In this document: positions 1-5,359 of the stretch, piece after piece
Numbering within the stretch: position 1 is the stretch's first letter
Layout: the number at the start of each line of letters is the position of its first letter
NCBI GenBank assembly: GCA_910587205.1
Contig: CAJULZ010000077.1
Location: 1 to 10,943, forward strand
Direction of reading: 5' to 3'
Length of the DNA: 10,943 nt
Origin: an uncultured Oscillospiraceae bacterium
GTDB taxonomy: Bacteria; Bacillota; Clostridia; Oscillospirales; Oscillospiraceae
Made by a program: the position numbers and the translations under genes
Notes under the pieces: model-generated
What the model was told of the DNA's origin: nothing
Database searches by the model: none
What the model saw: only the letters and a program-made list of their open reading frames with translations

Positions 1-68
1 ACGGCCACATCCTCTACGTGGACGGCGGCATCCTCGCCTACATCGGCAAGCAGCCCTCGGGGGATTGA
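1..68 (+). CDS. SDR-family oxidoreductase, 3' end only (DhuD/KduD/gluconate 5-dehydrogenase-like)
   Basis: Only the last 21 codons are present, in the frame beginning at base 3 and ending with TGA at 66-68. The peptide reads GHILYVDGGILAYIGKQPSG followed by D. The VDGG turn followed by a hydrophobic tail is the usual C-terminus of classical short-chain dehydrogenases, and the LAYIGKQP ending is typical of proteins annotated as gluconate 5-dehydrogenase or KduD. Such enzymes reduce or oxidise keto-uronates with NAD(P)H in the cytoplasm. The downstream isomerase follows after 43 bp on the same strand, so the two are probably co-transcribed. By analogy with streptococcal DhuD-DhuI this would be the NADH-dependent reductase acting on the isomerase product. 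Family is likely; exact substrate is inference because the catalytic part is outside the window. Confidence 0.7.
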   Translation, partial: GHILYVDGGILAYIGKQPSGD

Positions 69-111
69 GCGGCCATTTGCGGACAATCCAAATGATTGGA
101 AGGGTCAAGTT

Positions 112-747
112 ATGAAAATCGCACTCATCAATGAAAACAGTCAGGCGGCCAAGAACGGCGTCATTCTGGCGGCGCTGAAAAAAGTGGTGGAGCCCATGGG
201 CCACACCGTGGACAACTACGGCATGTACGCCGCGGACGACGCGGCCCAACTCACTTATGTCCAGTGCGGCATCCTGGGGGCGTTGCTGCTGAACAGCGGC
301 GCGGCGGATTTCGTCGTCACAGGCTGCGGCACCGGCGAGGGGGCCATGCTGGCGATGAACAGCTTCCCCGGCGTCATCTGCGGCCACGTGGAGGACCCGG
401 TGGACGCCTACACCTTCGCACATGTGAACGACGGCAACGCCATCGCCATGCCCTTTGCCAAGGGCTTTGGCTGGGGCGGTGAGCTGAACCTGGAGTATGT
501 CTTTGAAAAGCTGTTCGGCTTCGGCCACGGCCAGGGCTACCCCCCGGAGCGGGTAGAGCCGGAGATGCGCAACAAGCGCATTCTGGACGAGGTCCGCGCC
601 AAGACCTTCCGTCCCTTGGTGGACGGCCTGAAGGATCTGGATCAGGAGCTGGTCAAAGGCGCGGTGGCCGGGGAGCAGTTCCAGGAACTGTTCTTTGCCG
701 GGTGCAAGGACCAGGCCATCGCGGACTACGTGAAAAGCCTGCTGTAA
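112..747 (+). CDS. dhuI: RpiB/LacAB-fold sugar isomerase, probable 4-deoxy-L-threo-5-hexosulose-uronate ketol-isomerase (DhuI-like)
   Basis: The 211-residue protein has the RpiB/LacA/LacB fold signature: a GCGTGEGAMLAMNSFPGV segment at residues 71-88 (anion/phosphate loop plus the conserved Asn) after a beta-strand ending DFVVT. It is longer than plain RpiB (about 150 aa), with a C-terminal helical extension from about residue 125. The start MKIALINENSQA, the QLTYVQ segment and the GNA...AKGFGWG segment match what I recall of streptococcal DhuI. DhuI isomerises the keto-uronate that arises from unsaturated glucuronate or iduronate, and a reductase (DhuD) acts next. The adjacent upstream SDR supports this pairing. 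ATG at 112 is preceded by GGAAGGG at 98-104. A generic sugar-phosphate isomerase is the alternative. The match is from memory, not from a search. Confidence 0.78.
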   Translation: MKIALINENSQAAKNGVILAALKKVVEPMGHTVDNYGMYAADDAAQLTYVQCGILGALLLNSGAADFVVTGCGTGEGAMLAMNSFPGVICGHVEDPVDAYTFAHVNDGNAIAMPFAKGFGWGGELNLEYVFEKLFGFGHGQGYPPERVEPEMRNKRILDEVRAKTFRPLVDGLKDLDQELVKGAVAGEQFQELFFAGCKDQAIADYVKSLL

Positions 748-759
748 CGGATAACGCCG

Positions 760-793
760 AAAGCCTTGATATCCCAGGGTATCAAGGCTTTTT
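760..793 (+). terminator. Hairpin with short T-tract between dhuI and the next gene
   Basis: A perfect 12-bp stem (AAAGCCTTGATA at 760-771 with TATCAAGGCTTT at 780-791) encloses an 8-nt loop, and five T residues run from 789 to 793. It begins 13 nt after the dhuI stop and fits an intrinsic terminator. It ends only 8 nt before the next gene's Shine-Dalgarno, leaving no room for a promoter between hairpin and gene. It may therefore act as a partial terminator that sets lower expression of the downstream gene. Confidence 0.75.
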
Positions 794-815
794 GGCATGA
801 AAAGGAGGGAAAACT

Positions 816-1637
816 GTGGCAAAATTGGAGATTTCTGTGGAAAACGGGCAGGGTGAAGCCCTGTGCCGGGTGGACGGTGAAAATGAGATCTGGCTGGTCC
901 ACCAGGGGGAGTACGTGCCGGGGGATAAGCTGGTTTTTTCCACGGATGAGGTGCCTGGATACTATGTGATCCGGGTGGACGGGGCCATGGACGAGGCATA
1001 TGTGTACCTCACCGAGGGGCGGGTGGAATACCCCATTCCCTTTGAGCGCAATGAGCACATGAAGTCGGATCGGATGTCGTACTGCCCTGGGAGCTTTTAT
1101 GGTGTGCAGCACTATATTACTATGCGCAGGGCCCGGCCGGAGGAAAATGAAAACTTCCGAAATGTGGCGAAAAATGTGATGGATTGGCAGGGCGCGGAGG
1201 GATGCTATCCCCATGTCCACGCCAACGCGGAGACCAAGGGACCGGTCGCGCCCCTGTTCGCCGCCCGGAATGTCATTGACGGCGTGGTGGCCAACACCTG
1301 CCACTATCCTTGGCCCTTCCAGTCCTGGGGCATTGACCAGCGGGCGGACGCGGAGATTACCGTGGAATTCGGCCATCCGGTGGATGTGGAGGAGCTGCGG
1401 CTCACCACCCGGGCGGATTTTCCCCACGACAGCTGGTGGGTGCAGGGGACGGTGAGCTGTTCCGACGGCACGTTGGAGGTAGTGGAGCTGGATAGGCGGG
1501 TGGAGCCCCAGGCGTTCCCCCTCCGGCGCAAAGGCATCACGTGGCTGAAAGTGGGCCAGCTTATCAAAGCTGACGACCCGTCCCCCTTCCCGGCGCTGAC
1601 CCAGATTGAGGTGTTTGGGCGGAACGCCCGGCAGTAG
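816..1637 (+). CDS. Cytoplasmic carbohydrate-binding-like protein (discoidin/F5-8C-like C-terminal domain)
   Basis: This 273-aa protein starts at GTG 816, which has a full AAGGAGG at 802-808. No signal peptide or membrane segment is visible, so it should be cytoplasmic. Residues 1-105 look like an all-beta N-terminal domain. Residues about 145-268 resemble a galactose-binding (F5/8 type C, discoidin-like) jelly roll: an NVIDG segment near 152, the aromatic stretch HYPWPFQSWG at 163-172, AEITVEFGHPV at 179-189, then DFPHDSWWVQ at 201-210 and a closing TQIEVFG. The tail KADDPSPFPALTQIEVFG recalls proteins annotated only as carbohydrate-binding in Firmicutes. I see no catalytic motif. Its place behind an unsaturated-uronate isomerase suggests a role in handling polysaccharide-derived sugars, possibly as an intracellular sensor or accessory factor. 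Exact function is unknown. Confidence 0.65.
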   Translation: MAKLEISVENGQGEALCRVDGENEIWLVHQGEYVPGDKLVFSTDEVPGYYVIRVDGAMDEAYVYLTEGRVEYPIPFERNEHMKSDRMSYCPGSFYGVQHYITMRRARPEENENFRNVAKNVMDWQGAEGCYPHVHANAETKGPVAPLFAARNVIDGVVANTCHYPWPFQSWGIDQRADAEITVEFGHPVDVEELRLTTRADFPHDSWWVQGTVSCSDGTLEVVELDRRVEPQAFPLRRKGITWLKVGQLIKADDPSPFPALTQIEVFGRNARQ

Positions 1638-1715
1638 GGCGGCAAAGCAATATCTTGCAAAATACAGGATATAAAATCTGGGACGGCGGGCCCAGGGTCC
1701 ATCGGCGGCATCAAT

Positions 1716-1761
1716 GACAGGGAAGCGGCCAGGCGTCTATGCGCCTGGCCGCTTCCCTGTC
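1716..1761. terminator. Perfect 20-bp inverted repeat in the convergent gap, probable bidirectional terminator
   Basis: Bases 1716-1735 are the exact reverse complement of 1742-1761, with a 6-nt loop (TCTATG). The element sits between the + strand gene ending at 1637 and pgsA ending at 1793 on the - strand, where a shared terminator is expected. There is no T-run on either side, so it is not a textbook intrinsic terminator. A second GC-rich hairpin follows at 1765-1786 (GCGCGGGG / CCCC-T-GCGC, loop CAGGA), also without a T-run. It could act as an mRNA 3'-end stabiliser or be a copy of a repetitive extragenic palindrome. Confidence 0.55.
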
Positions 1762-1792
1762 GCGGCGCGGGGCAGGACCCCTGCGCCGGCGG

Positions 1793-2353
1793 TCATTTTT
1801 TCCAGTTCAGCACGTCCCGGTTGAGCACGAAGTATTCGATGCCGGAATACAGGGTGGTAGCGGCAATGACGGCCACGCAGACCCAGTCCAGGTATTTAAA
1901 ATAGTCCGGCGCGGAGTACAGCCCTTCCGGCCGGCTCTCCCACAGGTGCATGAGGCACAGGCACACCATGGTGGAGGCGGTTTTCACCTTGCCCGACCAC
2001 CCGGCGGCGATGACCCGGCCATTGTCCACTGCCACCAGACGCAGGCCGGATACGGCGAACTCCCGGGCCATGACAATGACCAGCGCCCACGCCGGAACCC
2101 GGCCCATAGCGCAGAAATAGATCATGGACGTGAGCACCAGCACCTTGTCCGCCAAGGGGTCCATAAACTTGCCGAAGTCGGTGACCTGGTTATAGTGCCG
2201 GGCGATGTAGCCGTCCAGCAGGTCGGTGAGGCTGGCGATCACAAAAACGGCCAGCGCCGCATAATGGTTCCACGAAAAATCCAGGTGCCACAGCACCATG
2301 TAGACGGGAATCAGCACCACCCGCAGCATGGTCAGTTTATTTGCAGTATTCAT
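1793..2353 (-). CDS. pgsA: CDP-diacylglycerol--glycerol-3-phosphate 3-phosphatidyltransferase
   Basis: The 186-aa integral membrane protein carries the complete CDP-alcohol phosphatidyltransferase motif DG(x2)AR(x8)G(x3)D(x3)D at residues 47-69 (D47, G48, A51, R52, G61, D65, D69). The aspartates coordinate the metal ions and the CDP group. The N-terminus MNTANKLTMLRVVLIP is typical of PgsA, and several hydrophobic helices follow (about 12-24, 32-46, 70-90, 150-170). The enzyme makes phosphatidylglycerol phosphate, the precursor of phosphatidylglycerol and cardiolipin, at the inner membrane face. I chose ATG 2353 because AGAAGG lies just upstream and the family N-terminus begins there; an in-frame extension further upstream overlaps the small gene at 2361-2498. 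It is the last gene of a rimO-mini-protein-pgsA unit, a common clostridial order. Confidence 0.95.
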   Translation of the reverse strand: MNTANKLTMLRVVLIPVYMVLWHLDFSWNHYAALAVFVIASLTDLLDGYIARHYNQVTDFGKFMDPLADKVLVLTSMIYFCAMGRVPAWALVIVMAREFAVSGLRLVAVDNGRVIAAGWSGKVKTASTMVCLCLMHLWESRPEGLYSAPDYFKYLDWVCVAVIAATTLYSGIEYFVLNRDVLNWKK

Positions 2354-2360
2354 AGGCCTT

Positions 2361-2498
2361 CTATTTCCGTCCTTTCCGATTGGTCCACAGCCACCAGAGC
2401 GCCCCAATTGCGGCCCCCGCCGCCGCGCCCAGCAAGGTCATCCCCAGCACGGATATCTTTCCGGCCAGGACCGCCGCAGTTCCTGCTATTCCCGCCAT
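2361..2498 (-). CDS. Small hydrophobic membrane protein, 45 aa, unknown function
   Basis: A short reading frame starts at ATG 2498 and stops with TAG at 2361. Its start lies 13 bp inside the end of rimO, and a strong GAGGAGG at 2506-2512 with about 7-nt spacing sits within the rimO 3' end. This suggests translational coupling. The peptide is an Ala/Gly-rich hydrophobic stretch (residues about 5-38, containing GAAAGAAIGALWWLW), ending in the positively charged tail TNRKGRK. It looks like a single-pass or hairpin membrane peptide with a positive cytoplasmic C-terminus. The stop lies 7 nt before the pgsA start. I do not recognise a family. The case for a real gene is the excellent ribosome binding site, the fit exactly between two genes, and the hydrophobic composition; against it is its short length. 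Confidence 0.6.
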   Translation of the reverse strand: MAGIAGTAAVLAGKISVLGMTLLGAAAGAAIGALWWLWTNRKGRK

Positions 2499-3832
2499 TC
2501 TGACACCTCCTCAATCTCGCCCATGAGGTCGCCGTCGGACATGCCGGTGATGCGAACCCAGACAAATTCCCCGGCGGGCACCAGCTCCGCTGCCGTGAAC
2601 AGCACCCGGCCGTCGATATCTATTGAATCGGCATAGGTGCGGCCCACGTAACAGCCTGCGTCCGTATCAAAGCCCTCGCACAGCACCTCCATGCAGGAAC
2701 CCAGCCGCTGTTCATTGTATTCATCCATAATCCGAGACTGGAGGTCTACCGCCAGCTCCACCCGGCGGGCGGCGATGTCCCCGTCCACCTGGTTTTCCAT
2801 GGCGGCGGCCAGGGTGCCCTCCTCCGGGGAAAATTGAAACACTCCCGCCCGCTGGATCTTCTGCTCCCGCAGGAAAGCGCAAAGTTCCTCGAATTCCGCC
2901 TCCCCCTCGCCGGGGAGGCCGCAGATCAGGGAGGTGCGGATCACCACGTCGGGGATGGCGGCGCGGAGTTTGGCGAACAGCGTCTCAATTTCCGCTTTAG
3001 TGCTGCGGCGGCGCATGGCCTTCAAAATGCCATCGTTGGCGTGCTGGATGGGTATGTCCAGGTAGTGGACGATTTTCTGTTCCCGGGCGATGACCTGGAT
3101 GAGCCCGTCCGTCACCGCCTCGGGGTAGAGATAGTGGAGTCTGATCCAGTGGAAATCCAGTTTACATAATTCCTCCAGGAGCTTTTCCAGCGTGGTCCCG
3201 TCCCCCAGGTCCAGTCCGTACCGGGTGATATCCTGGGCGATGACGATGAGCTCCTTCACCCCCCGCTCGGCCAGCCCGTTGGCTTCCGCCAACAGGGAGG
3301 CCATAGGGCGGCTGCGATAGCGGCCTCGGAGCCTGGGAATGACGCAGAAGGCGCACCCATTTGAGCAACCTTCGGCGATTTTCAGGTAGGCGGTATAGGG
3401 TGGGGTAGTCACCCAGCGTGCGCCGTCCTCCACGGTGTGGTGGATGTCGCCAAAGCGCTCCGGCCTCCGCCCGGCCATGAGCTGTTCCACGGCGGACACA
3501 ACATCGGTGTAGCTGCCGGTGCCCAGCAGGCCGTCTACCTCAGGCAGTTCGTCGCGGATTTCGTCGGGATAGCGCTGGCTGAGGCAGCCCGCCACCAGCA
3601 GCTTTTTCAGCCGCCCCGCCTTCTTCAGCTCCGCCAGCTCCAGGATGCTGTCGATGGCCTCGCTTTTAGCCGACTCGATGAAGCCGCAGGTGTTCAGTAC
3701 CGCCACGTCCGCGCCGTCCGGGTCGCCTGTGACCCGGTGGCCCGCGTCCCGGCACAGGGCCATCATCTGTTCGGTATTCACCAGATTTTTGGCGCAGCCC
3801 AGGGAGAGAAAAGCCACTTGATAACTGTTCAA
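2486..3832 (-). CDS. rimO: Ribosomal protein S12 (Asp89) methylthiotransferase RimO
   Basis: This 448-aa radical-SAM methylthiotransferase has all three expected domains. The N-terminal UPF0004 domain holds the auxiliary [4Fe-4S] cysteines C13 (SLGCAKN), C49 (NTCGF) and C83 (AGCLSQR). The radical-SAM core has C156-x3-C160-x2-C163 (EGCSNGCAFCVIP), and a C-terminal TRAM domain spans about 378-445. The AQDITRYG segment and HYLYPE favour RimO over MiaB/MtaB. It adds a methylthio group to Asp89 (E. coli numbering) of ribosomal protein S12. The start is TTG at 3832, preceded by AAGGGGG at about 8-nt spacing; I see no better ATG. The length is normal. Its end overlaps the start of a 45-aa mini-gene, and pgsA follows. 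Confidence 0.95.
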   Translation of the reverse strand: MNSYQVAFLSLGCAKNLVNTEQMMALCRDAGHRVTGDPDGADVAVLNTCGFIESAKSEAIDSILELAELKKAGRLKKLLVAGCLSQRYPDEIRDELPEVDGLLGTGSYTDVVSAVEQLMAGRRPERFGDIHHTVEDGARWVTTPPYTAYLKIAEGCSNGCAFCVIPRLRGRYRSRPMASLLAEANGLAERGVKELIVIAQDITRYGLDLGDGTTLEKLLEELCKLDFHWIRLHYLYPEAVTDGLIQVIAREQKIVHYLDIPIQHANDGILKAMRRRSTKAEIETLFAKLRAAIPDVVIRTSLICGLPGEGEAEFEELCAFLREQKIQRAGVFQFSPEEGTLAAAMENQVDGDIAARRVELAVDLQSRIMDEYNEQRLGSCMEVLCEGFDTDAGCYVGRTYADSIDIDGRVLFTAAELVPAGEFVWVRITGMSDGDLMGEIEEVSEWRE

Positions 3833-3850
3833 CTGATAAGCCCCCTTATT

Positions 3851-3879
3851 TTGACAGATGGGAGATGACCCGGTACAAT
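3851..3879 (+). promoter_or_regulatory. Near-consensus sigma-70/sigma-A promoter
   Basis: TTGACA at 3851-3856 is a perfect -35 box. TACAAT at 3874-3879 matches five of six -10 bases, and the spacer is exactly 17 nt. Transcription would start near 3886 and read toward the gene at 3942, leaving a leader of about 56 nt. It lies in the divergent gap with rimO. Confidence 0.85.
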
Positions 3880-3887
3880 CGAAGCCT

Positions 3888-3912
3888 ACAGCCAGGCCAC
3901 AGGCTGCTTTTT
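3888..3912 (+). promoter_or_regulatory. Short leader hairpin followed by a T5 run, possible attenuator
   Basis: Just downstream of the predicted start site, CAGCC (3889-3893) can pair with GGCTG (3902-3906) across an 8-nt loop, followed by C and TTTTT (3908-3912). Alternative pairings exist (AGCCT at 3883-3887 with AGGCT at 3901-3905; GCCT with AGGC). The 5-bp stem is weak for termination, so this could be an attenuator or merely chance. Confidence 0.3.
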
Positions 3913-3941
3913 AAAACTTACTCTTAGAAAGGGGAATTTCC

Positions 3942-4193
3942 ATGTACAACTACATTTCTGCCATCTACCACGGCGAACCGCTCCATGGCTGCGGCCCGTG
4001 CCCGCTGGACGATGAGGGCGCTACGCTGAGCTGCCTGGTGGCGCGGGTGCGCCTGGAAATGGGCGGGCCCTTTGCGGACGAGCTGGGGGACTATATCCGC
4101 GCGGAACTCAACGAGGGCCGGGAATGGGCGTTCCGGGATGGGTTCCAGCTGGGCGGGCAGCTTATGCTGGCCGTGCTGGAGGGCGGGGATTAG
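3942..4193 (+). CDS. Small uncharacterised protein, 83 aa, possibly DUF6809-like
   Basis: ATG 3942 has AAAGGGG upstream (3928-3934, 7-nt spacing) and a strong promoter at 3851-3879. The protein is soluble and acidic, without signal peptide or membrane helix. The N-terminal YISAIYHGEP and C-terminal WAFRDGFQLGGQLMLAVL segments resemble small clostridial proteins I recall as DUF6809 (LYYGNI... at the start, GFRLGMR... at the end). The middle includes a C-G-P-C motif at residues 17-20, which could bind metal or be redox-active, but one CxxC alone is weak evidence. The stop TAG overlaps the convergent recX stop by 4 bp (4190-4193), so the two transcripts must overlap at their 3' ends. Function is unknown; that it is a real gene is likely from its expression signals. 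Confidence 0.7.
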   Translation: MYNYISAIYHGEPLHGCGPCPLDDEGATLSCLVARVRLEMGGPFADELGDYIRAELNEGREWAFRDGFQLGGQLMLAVLEGGD

Positions 4194-4897
4194 TCCCCAT
4201 CCGGCCAATCCCTGCGGATGCGGTCCAGAGCGGCGGAGATCTCCTCCCAGCCATATCCCCGGCGGGCCAGGTAGTCGGACACTTTTTTTAAATTTTCCCG
4301 GGTGGGTTCTGCCCCCCGGAGCTTTTGCCGGGCCAGCTTGTCGAGCCGGCTTTCGTCGGGCTCCAGGCCGTCCAAGGCATCCTCCCACAGCTCCCGGGGA
4401 ATCCCCCGGCGGTACAGCTCGTCCCGGATCTTCCGGGGGCCGTATCCCTTGGCGGCGTAGTGACGCGCCACGGTGGAGGCGTACTCCCCGTCGTTGAGCA
4501 GACCCAGGACGGCGAGGCGGCCGACCACCGCCTCCGCCTGCTCCCGGACGGCATCCCGTTGGGCTTCTAAAAGCTCCCGGCTGGGAAGATCTTCCTCGTC
4601 CAGCCGTTCATAGGGGTATTTTCCGCGCTTGGGCCGGGGCGGGGCGCACAGCTTATCCAGCAGCTCTTTCCGGGACATGGGCCGCAGGGCCAGCAGCCCC
4701 ACCGCCCGTTCCATGAGCTTGGAGCGCTCCCCGGCGGCGGTAAGGGCTGCGGCATCCGAGTCCGTGAGCTCCATGCCCGCGTAGAGGCCCAGGGATACCA
4801 CGTCGCCCTCGCCCACCCGGATCAGGGAGGCGTCCTCCAGCCAGACCAGCCAGCGCCCCTGCCTGTGCTTGGAGGGTTCTAACTTTTCGATTTTCAT
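4190..4897 (-). CDS. recX: Regulatory protein RecX
   Basis: The 235-aa protein has the RecX layout. A short beta-rich N-terminus (KIEKLEPSK) is followed by three-helix repeats: one at about residues 60-85 (LLALRPMSRKELLDKL), a second at about 122-165 (LAVLGLLNDGEYA, then YAAKGYGPRKIRDELYRRGI), and a third at about 185-228 (SDYLARRGYGWEEISAAL). A charged insertion of about 33 residues (86-118) separates the first and second repeats, making it longer than a minimal RecX of about 150 aa. RecX binds RecA filaments and modulates recombination and the SOS response. I start it at ATG 4897, which forms an ATGA overlap with the upstream GNAT stop, rather than at an in-frame ATG five codons earlier. 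Translation is probably coupled to that gene, and recA lies one gene further up. Confidence 0.9.
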   Translation of the reverse strand: MKIEKLEPSKHRQGRWLVWLEDASLIRVGEGDVVSLGLYAGMELTDSDAAALTAAGERSKLMERAVGLLALRPMSRKELLDKLCAPPRPKRGKYPYERLDEEDLPSRELLEAQRDAVREQAEAVVGRLAVLGLLNDGEYASTVARHYAAKGYGPRKIRDELYRRGIPRELWEDALDGLEPDESRLDKLARQKLRGAEPTRENLKKVSDYLARRGYGWEEISAALDRIRRDWPDGD

Positions 4898-5355
4898 GAC
4901 AGCTCCATCCACACCGCCTCATCATGGATGGAGGCGTTTTCCACCGCCCTGTAAAACCGGAGCGCGTCCGGATTATGGGCCATGATGGCGATGAGGGTGT
5001 CCGCGCCCCGGGCCTTCAGCTCCCGCCGCAGCTCCGCCAGCAGCCGCTGGGCCGTCTGCCGGTGGCGTTCCTCCTTCAAAACGCAGATCCAGTCCAGATA
5101 GGCGCAGGTGCAGCTGGCATCGCTCCGGGTAGCGAGGATCACGGCGTCGATCCGCCCCACCACCCGGCCATCCCGATAGGCCAGCAGAGACACCGCACCG
5201 GAAAAGCGGTCATCCTCAAAGCTCCGCTCCAGCAGAGCCCGGTAACCCTCCCCGGCGTCCATGAAAAAGGTGTCCGGCTCCTGACGGCGCAGCTCTTGCT
5301 CGAAGTCCAGCACGTCCCCGATCCGATCCCGGGTCAGCCGTTCCACCGTCACCAT
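4894..5355 (-). CDS. GNAT-family N-acetyltransferase with atypical acetyl-CoA loop
   Basis: This 153-aa protein fits the GNAT fold: beta2 with VSLLAYRDGRVVGRIDAVI at about 55-73, beta4 plus loop at 87-106 (DWICVLKEERHRQTAQRLL), helix alpha3 at 103-115, and beta5 with the NPDALRFYRAV segment at 128-138 (family pattern N..A..FY...GF). The usual R/Q-x-x-G-x-G/A pyrophosphate-binding loop aligns to R97-H-R-Q100-T-A102, so the middle glycine is replaced by glutamine. I prefer ATG 5355, which has GAGGG in the recA 3' end at 8-nt spacing, over an upstream in-frame ATG inside recA. It starts 4 nt after the recA stop and overlaps recX by ATGA. Substrate is unknown; the setting between recA and recX hints at co-expression with DNA repair but does not show a repair role. 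Confidence 0.8.
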   Translation of the reverse strand: MVTVERLTRDRIGDVLDFEQELRRQEPDTFFMDAGEGYRALLERSFEDDRFSGAVSLLAYRDGRVVGRIDAVILATRSDASCTCAYLDWICVLKEERHRQTAQRLLAELRRELKARGADTLIAIMAHNPDALRFYRAVENASIHDEAVWMELS

Positions 5356-5359
5356 TCCG

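Noticed and set aside
1739..2503. Long + strand open frame (254 codons) opposite pgsA
   Set aside because: Antisense shadow of a high-GC gene; composition is His/Pro/Arg/Gln-rich without recognisable domains, while the minus strand encodes a clear PgsA.
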